Assembly: GCA_017163975.1 (NCBI GenBank)
Contig: JAFFSR010000084.1
Coordinates: forward strand, 196,001 to 260,000
Length of the DNA stretch: 64,000 nucleotides
Source: Anastatus disparis
Taxonomy: Eukaryota; Arthropoda; Insecta; Hymenoptera; Eupelmidae
Reading direction: 5' to 3'
Every line of letters starts with the position of its first letter. The stretch's first letter is position 1. A program made the translations under genes and the position numbers. This document shows positions 58,322 through 64,000 of the stretch, piece by piece. The notes below the pieces were generated by a model that saw only the letters and a list, made by a program, of their open reading frames with translations, searched no databases and was not told the DNA's origin.

Positions 58322-59020
58322 CTGTAGTGATGATTATTGGTGATCATAGTCAATACTATAGTTATGTAATAATAACTATGATTGTTTATAAGACTGTAAT
58401 GATGATGATACGTGATTTAAGTAATTACTATAGTTACGTAGCAATAACTAAAAATGATTGTAAGACTGTAGTGATGATTGTTGGTGATTATAGTCTTAAC
58501 TATAATTTTGTGGTAATGACTATAATTGATTATAAACCTGTATTGATAATTATACATGATTATAGTCATTACTATAGTAACGTAGCAATAACTAAATATT
58601 AATGTATGACAGTAGTGATGATCGTAGGTGATTATAGTCTTAACTATAATTTTGTGGTCATAACTATAATTGATTATAAAACTGTTGTAATGATTATAGG
58701 TGAATATAATCATTAATTATAATCACTAATTAATTATATAGTTGTAGTGATGATTATAGGTGACTGTAGCCATTACTATAGTTTCGTGGTAATAACTACA
58801 ATTGATTATAAAACTGTGGTGATGATTATTGGTGATTATAGTCAATACTATAGTTACGTATAATAACTATGATTGATTATAAAACTGTAATGATGATTAT
58901 ACGTGATTATAGTTATTACTATTGTTACGTAGTACTAACTATTATTAATGTAAAACTGTTGTGATGATTATATGTCATTACAATCATATAGTTACATAGT
59001 AATAATTATATTTGAATCGT
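58322..59020. repeat. AT minisatellite, right arm
   Basis: Units such as ACTGTAGTGATGATTATAGG and TGATTATAGTCATTACTATA alternate with ACGTAGTAATAACTATAATT. It mirrors 55136-55683. Small ORFs on both strands are repeat artefacts. Confidence 0.85.
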
Positions 59021-59640
59021 TGAACTGTACAATCTTAAACAACTTATATTAGCAAAATATTTTCCGAATCAAATATAATGTCGATGTTAAGGAAAAAGGA
59101 GAATATTACATTGTTAACCAAGGAAGTAGAATAGGTGATTTATGCTCGAGACGCGACAATAAAGACGAGCTCAAAAACACCTTTACTTCCGTGGTTAATA
59201 TATTACTGTTTCATACACGACGGGCGTCATATTCAGCCGCATTGAGTATACATTTGTTAATAATACGTGAAGTAGCGGCATTAATATATGGTAACATGAA
59301 AATAAAAATGTGGCAAAGCACTTACCGTAGTTGGCGGGAAGGGGAAGCCTCCGCTCCAAAAAACAAATAAATAATAAACTAGTTTCTACAAAAAATATTA
59401 ATAAAAAAGCACCTATATTTTCGAGTAACATGAGTTATTAGAGTAATTCATATTTCTTTGAATAATTCGATTCATTCGAGTACTCTAAGCAACTCATATT
59501 TTTACGAACAATTCGAGTTATTCATATTTTTTTTGAGTAACTTGATCAATTTCAGACACGAACTCGTAAAGTCGAGTGATTTATTTGAATTATTCATAGA
59601 ATCGAATACTCGCACTCATAATTATTACATTTATTTTACG
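59021..59640. repeat. Unique block of the right arm
   Basis: This is the mirror copy of 54501-55135, with a few percent divergence (for example GACGCGACAATAAAGACGAG in place of the left arm's GATGATAAAGACAAGG complement). It has no recognisable gene. Confidence 0.85.
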
Positions 59641-61480
59641 CATAAACCATAAACCCATAAACCCTAAACCCAAAAACAATAGAACCATCAATAATAAACC
59701 CATAAAGCGTAAAGTAATAAACCTATAAACTATGAACCCATAAACCGTAAACTTATAAACCCATAACTCGTAAAGTTATTAACCATGAACCTATAAACCA
59801 TAAACCCATAAACTATAAACCCATAAACCATAAACCCAAATCCAAGAACCATAAACCATTAACCCATCAACCCATAAATCATAAACCCGTAAACTATAAA
59901 CCCATAAACCATAAACCCAAATCCAACAACCATCAACCATTAACCCATCAACCCATAAATTATAAACCCATAAACCATAGACCCATAAACCCTAAACCCA
60001 TAAACCATAAACCCAAATTTAAGAACCATAAACTCATAAACCACAAACCTATAGACCCTTAAAGCATAAACCCATAAACCATAAACCCATAAACCATAAA
60101 CCCATAAACCCATAAACCATAAACCCATAAACCATACACCCATAAACCATAAACCCATAATCCCATAAACCATAAACCCATAAATTATAAACCCATAAAC
60201 CATAAACCCGTAAACCCAAATCCAAGAACCTTCAACCCATAAACCACAAACCCATAAACCCTTAAAGCATAAGCCCATAAACCATAAACTCATAAACCAT
60301 AAACCCATAAACCATAAACCCGTACACCCAAATCCAAGGACCATAAACCCATACACCTTAAACCCATAGACCTATAAACCATAAACCCATAAACCATAAA
60401 CCCATAAACCATGAACCCATAAACCATAAACCCATAAACCATAAACCCATAAACCATAAACCCAAATTTAAGAACCATAAACCCATAAACCACAAACCCA
60501 TAGACCCTTAAAGCATAAACCCATAAACCATAAACCCATAAACCATAAACCCATAAACCATAAACCCATAAACCATAAACCCATAAACCATAAACCCATA
60601 AACCATAAACCCATAAACCATAAACCCATAAACCATAAACCCATAAACCATAAACCCATAAACCCATAAACCATAAACTCATAAACCATAAACCCATAAT
60701 CCCATAAACCATAAACCCATAAATTATAAACCCATAAACCATAAACCCGTAAACCCAAATCCAAGAACCTTCAACCCATAAACCACAAACCCATAAACCC
60801 TTAAAGCATAAACCCATAAACCATAAACTCATAAACCATGAACCCATAAACCATAAACCCATAAACCCAAATCCAAGGACCATAAACCCATAAACCTTAA
60901 ACCCATAAACCTATAAACCATAAACCCATAAACCATAAACCCATAAACCATAAACCCATAAACCATAAACCCATAAATCAAAAACCCAAATCCAAGAACC
61001 AGAAACTCATAAACCATAAACCCATAGACCCTTAAAGCATAAACCCATAAACCCATAAACCTTGAACCCATAAACCATAAACCCATAAACCATAAACTAT
61101 AAACCCATATACTATAAAACCATAAACCCATAAATCGTAAACCCATAAATGCATAAACCCATAAACCATAAACCCATAAAACCATAAACCATGAACCCAT
61201 AAACCCGTAAACCCAAATCCAAGAACCATAAACCCATAAACCTGAAACCCATAAACCATAAACCCATAAACCATAAACCCATAAACCTGAAACCCATAAA
61301 CCATAAACCCATAAACCATAAACCCATAAACCATAAACCATAAACCATAAACCATAAACCCATAAACCCATAACTCCATAAACCATATACCCATAAACCA
61401 TATACCCATAAACCATAAACCCATAAACCATGAACTATAATCCCATAAACCAAAAAATTATAAACCCATGAACCATAAAC
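59641..61480. repeat. CCATAAA/CCCATAAA minisatellite, right arm
   Basis: This is the reverse complement of the left TTTATGG/TTTATGGG array and is 1.84 kb long. It contains its own local duplication (about 60040-60390 resembles 60460-60900) but lacks the 2.15 kb unit and the MITE of the left arm. The repetitive minus-strand ORFs are artefacts of a stop-free 15-mer. Confidence 0.9.
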
Positions 61481-62240
61481 ACATCAAATGATATTTTTTC
61501 TTATTTTAAAATATTTGAAGAATAATTATTTTATTGTATATAATAATAGTGTAATAATTCTACGTTCCAAGTTTTTTTAAAATTATTTAAAAAAATTATA
61601 TTTTATATAATTCTAAGTTTATCAAACATGCAATTATTTTAATAAATTATTCAAATAACAACTATATAATGAGCATATCAAACAATTGAAGTTACGCCTT
61701 CGGTCACTCTAACCTTCCCAGAAATCAACGACTTTAATCATTATTAACTTAAGAGGAGGTCATGTATCTCTGTCCTTTTCTAATCAAAGAAATGATTTTT
61801 TTACAAAATAATAACTTTATCAAAAAATGAAAAGAAAGCCGCATCTTGTATCAAAAAAAGCAATATTTTCTTTGATAAGAAAAAATTAATTTTATTGCTT
61901 TGTTCTCAAGAAAACCTTGAAAAACCAAATTGTCCACCCTAACCTCTATGATTTAAGTTTTTCAAGGTTTTCTTGAAAATGAAGCAATAAAATTAATTCT
62001 TTCTTATCAGAGAAAATATTGCTTTTTTTATTACGAGATGCGGCTTTCCCTTCATTTTTTGCTAAAGTTAAAAGTTTCTGTAAAAAACTCAATTCTTTGA
62101 TTAGAAAAGGACAGAGATACGTGACCTCTTCTTAAAACCTGTGCATTTTCGGGACTTGAGCCCATGGAGACTTATGTTCAGAAAAAATAAGCTACTATTT
62201 GGTCATACTATTATTAAATTTCACCGGGACCCAGAAACCC
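61481..62240. repeat. Right unique terminal inverted repeat, interrupted by a MITE
   Basis: It mirrors 48664-49036. The TIR sequence is continuous apart from the insert at 61753-62132. Confidence 0.92.
61753..62132. mobile_element. piggyBac-like hairpin MITE (TTAA) in the right TIR
   Basis: The 380 bp insert begins GAGGAGGTCATGTATCTCTG and ends with its near-complement CAGAGATACGTGACCTCTTC. TTAA lies on both sides (61749-61752 and 62133-62136). The arms pair across a loop near 61940 (CTAACCTCTATG). The left TIR shows a single TTAA at the same position (48769-48772 area), which is the empty site. Confidence 0.92.
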
Positions 62241-63037
62241 TGATCAAGTTTACCTCTTAGATTGTTTAGAGTCTCTGTGGGGGCAAAAACGGATTTTAAT
62301 CTATCGACGAATTCGTCCAATGTTCCGAAATTATTGTGCTCGAACGCGATATACGCTTTGTCTTCGAGTTTATTTTCCACTAACTTTATTAACTCTCTCT
62401 CAAGGTGCTGAGGAACTATTTGAGTTGCGCGTTTGCATGCTCTGACAAAAGATATTAAGTTTGTTCCGTCAAATTTTGGTATGCTGTTTAAGGCCTCCTT
62501 TATGTAAATGCTTGGTGGCACAGTCCAGGAATTCTGTGGTTCTGCTAGGTTATTATGAGGTCTTGATGCTGGGTCTGGTGGTAATGTTTGCTGTGCTTGC
62601 GGTACGGGGGATGTTGAGCGAGTTGCACGCATTCGATCTATGTCACGGCGCATTTTTGCTAATTGAGTTATCACGTCCTCTGTCGACTCCTCGGTTTCGT
62701 CTATTGGCTTCAACCTCAAATTCGTTTTATTTTAAGATCCCAAATTCATTTTATTAGTTTGTGCTAAGGGAAAATTTGATACACTAGAGGCAGTGTCCGA
62801 TATGGTAATTTCAAGATTTTCGCGGCGTTTTCTTTCTTTTTCGAGTTCCTTTTCAAGCATTTGAATGCGTTCCTTTTCTACATTTAACGAGTCCATCGCG
62901 TCCTGCTTTAACCGTTCTGCCTCACTTAGGACTTTCTTCTCACGATTCTCAAGCGCTTGTTCTAAATCCTCTATTATTTGTTCGCGTTCTTTTAAGTTGT
63001 TAGCGTATAGTCTTAACTCCTCTTCGGTGAGCGGCAA
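62241..63037 (-). pseudogene. gag: gag, N-terminal half with coiled coil
   Basis: The first part (63037-62732) is a strong coiled coil (REQIIEDLEQALENREKKVL and EKERIQMLEKELEKERKRRE). A TAA at about 62726 interrupts the frame, which then continues with DVITQLAKMRRDIDRMRA. The capsid start is IKEALNSIPKFDGTNLISFV, followed by FVDRLKSVFAPTETLNNLRG, both typical of gypsy-type Gag. The frame meets the foldback end at 62240; the last residues read beyond it belong to the insert. The coiled-coil frame is open upstream to about 63068, so the start could lie further 5' or be spliced. Confidence 0.88.
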
Positions 63038-63325
63038 ATCTTTGTCGTTAATTCCTCCAGTAGCAATTTTATAAGATATTCAAAATCTAGGCTATTTAAA
63101 AAAAAATAGACTATCGCTTGTGCAATTATTATTATGAATTGTTATTCATATATATAAAGATTGATTTCTTAGGTTAATTTTGAGAAAAAGGAGAAGAAAA
63201 AGAAATTTTTAATTAAATGCTCCCTACTTATAGAAGAAAAGGAAACGCGATATTAGAAAAATTTTTTTTTTTTTAAATCGATAGTAATTAGATTATTCTC
63301 CGACTGCATATGTTGGCCGGCTTGG

Positions 63326-63652
63326 TCAACTTGCAAGGGCGATAGTGGAGCTGGTGCGGGTTGTACTTCTTCGAGACTCAAATCGATTACAACGTGCTGT
63401 TGTTGCGGTTGTTGTATCCGGGGTGGGGGGAGTTATTAAATATTTAGCTGGCGTGTCGATTACGTATGGGTTAACGACTAGACCCCTTTTTGGGCCGATT
63501 TTCTTTCTCGGTAATGGAAATTGTGGCTCTAGATCAATGTCGTTTTCTTTGACCCACCCTATAAACCGCGCTCTGGCCTCTCCTTGCAGACTTAGCTTAT
63601 CTGCTGTTTGCCTTATCTTAGGGCCAAGGCCTCTCCTTTTATTATCTGTCAT
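63326..63652 (-). CDS. 5' ORF of the errantivirus-like element, unknown function
   Basis: A 108-codon ORF from ATG 63652 starts MTDNKRRGLGPKIRQTADKL and continues QGEARARFIGWVKENDIDLE. Pro/Arg-rich sequence and a Thr-rich tail follow. It is oriented with gag and lies about 290 bp upstream of the coiled-coil frame. The basic N-terminus with G-L-G-x-K-I-R could be the true Gag N-terminus joined by splicing, or a leader exon shared with env, as env in this group is made from a spliced RNA. I cannot recognise a family. No lesion is visible inside it. Confidence 0.5.
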   Translation of the reverse strand: MTDNKRRGLGPKIRQTADKLSLQGEARARFIGWVKENDIDLEPQFPLPRKKIGPKRGLVVNPYVIDTPAKYLITPPTPDTTTATTARCNRFESRRSTTRTSSTIALAS

Positions 63653-64000
63653 TTACTGGAGAAATAAGGAGGAAAGCAGGAAAAAAAGGAAAAAAAACAA
63701 AACCAAAGAGAAAAAAAATGATTATTTGAAGAGAGGAAGAAAAGAGAAAAAAGGAGAGAAGGAGAAAAAAAAATATTTATTAGAGAAAAGTTGCTCCAAC
63801 ACCTAATTGTCTCTTTTCTCTTCCCAAGTCTTTTGCCGCTGTTGAGCGATAAAAGAGAACTAGCACTATATGCCGTGAGGCTCAATAGATACAAGCCCAA
63901 AATTGAAAATAAACTTTCAGATATTGGGTCAACTTGTTTCTTCCTTTTTTTATTTTCTTCAGGTTGAGCCCTTCGTGCTGTTAAGCACAAACGGCGAATC
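63653..64000 (-). other. Leader of the errantivirus-like element, cut by window end
   Basis: 63660-63790 is A/G-rich on the plus strand (pyrimidine-rich in element orientation). No primer-binding site of the common TGGCGCC type and no match to the 40439-41583 LTR is visible, so the 5' LTR should lie beyond 64000. Confidence 0.5.

Larger units (their letters stand above)
48664..62240. mobile_element. Giant foldback structure with mirrored nested satellites, 13.6 kb
   Basis: The ends are exact inverted copies (GGGTTTCTGGGTCCCGGTGA at 48664 and TCACCGGGACCCAGAAACCC ending at 62240). Moving inward from both ends, the same blocks follow in mirror order: unique TIR (about 370 bp), TTTATGG/TTTATGGG minisatellite, 0.2 kb ACTCGAATAA-rich repeat, 0.4 kb unique block, AT minisatellite, GCGCACGCTAAA array, and a centre near 56712-56745. 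The left arm is 8.0 kb and the right 5.5 kb; the difference comes mostly from tandem duplications in the left minisatellite. No coding region is recognisable. It lies inside a gag gene whose two halves flank it colinearly. No clear target duplication is seen (TAT left, TGA right). Drosophila FB and Galileo-type elements are the nearest known architecture. Confidence 0.9.
40439..64000 (-). mobile_element. Errantivirus-like (Ty3/gypsy) provirus, minus strand, split by a giant insert
   Basis: Reading right to left: leader, a 5' ORF, gag with coiled coil and CCHC knuckle, protease, RT, RNase H, integrase, env, polypurine-like tract, LTR. The gag gene is divided between 62241-63037 and 48038-48663 by a 13.6 kb foldback insert. 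Pol and env each carry several stops or frameshifts. The second LTR lies beyond the window end, or at least no match to 40439-41583 is visible by 64000. Without the insert the visible part is about 10 kb. Confidence 0.9.

Noticed and set aside
59940..61453. Long minus-strand ORFs of the same repetitive composition
   Set aside because: They are the mirrored satellite read on its G-rich strand; no evidence of coding.
48655..62250. Target site duplication of the giant foldback
   Set aside because: Comparing 3 to 9 bases on each side (left ...GATTCTTAT, right TGATCAAGT...) gave no convincing match, so I do not claim one.

Overview
This window is eukaryotic, non-genic, very AT-rich DNA made almost entirely of repeats and dead or decaying mobile elements. 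The R1-clade non-LTR retrotransposon, the Ty3/gypsy and errantivirus-like elements, the many hairpin MITEs and a glycoprotein of chuvirus type point to an insect. Hymenoptera would fit, but nothing here fixes the species. I found no convincing single-copy host gene and no CRISPR array. The only tRNA-like sequence is the head of a SINE.

Layout. 1-5240: a broken R1-clade retrotransposon sits inside an AT minisatellite. 5589-8560: a tandem duplication and a diverged satellite of about 540 bp. 9440-21410: a satellite of about 170 bp split by a 10.7 kb LTR retrotransposon with 98% identical LTRs and a TTCG target duplication. That element has a gag interrupted by a tRNA-derived SINE, a textbook -1 frameshift signal with a pseudoknot, and a pol from which most of RT, RNase H and integrase has been deleted. 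22267-23432: a MITE and a direct repeat pair. 24195-26495: a 2.3 kb palindrome with a nested MITE. 27085-31250: diverged repeats and microsatellites. 31251-33669: a 2.4 kb palindrome carrying a conserved orphan ORF in both arms. 33780-35975: composite purine-rich/TATGTG repeats with a mariner-like MITE. 37163-40420: four small elements or tandem repeats.

40439-64000 (minus strand): an errantivirus-like provirus with LTR, env, integrase, RT-RNase H, protease and gag. Nonsense codons and frameshifts disable it. Env looks like a chuvirus-type glycoprotein rather than a classical insect retrovirus Env. The gag gene is split by a 13.6 kb giant foldback structure (48664-62240). Its two arms carry, in mirror order, a unique terminal inverted repeat, a TTTATGG/TTTATGGG minisatellite, a 0.6 kb unique block, an AT minisatellite related to the one at the window start, and a cruciform-forming GCGCACGCTAAA array. 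The left arm also holds near-identical 2.15 kb duplications that contain a MITE flanked by 9 bp duplications.

The strongest leads are the giant nested-satellite foldback, the ORF-bearing 2.4 kb palindrome, the gag-pol pseudoknot, and the captured glycoprotein. In three places one palindrome arm preserves the empty site for an insertion in the other arm, so events can be ordered in time.
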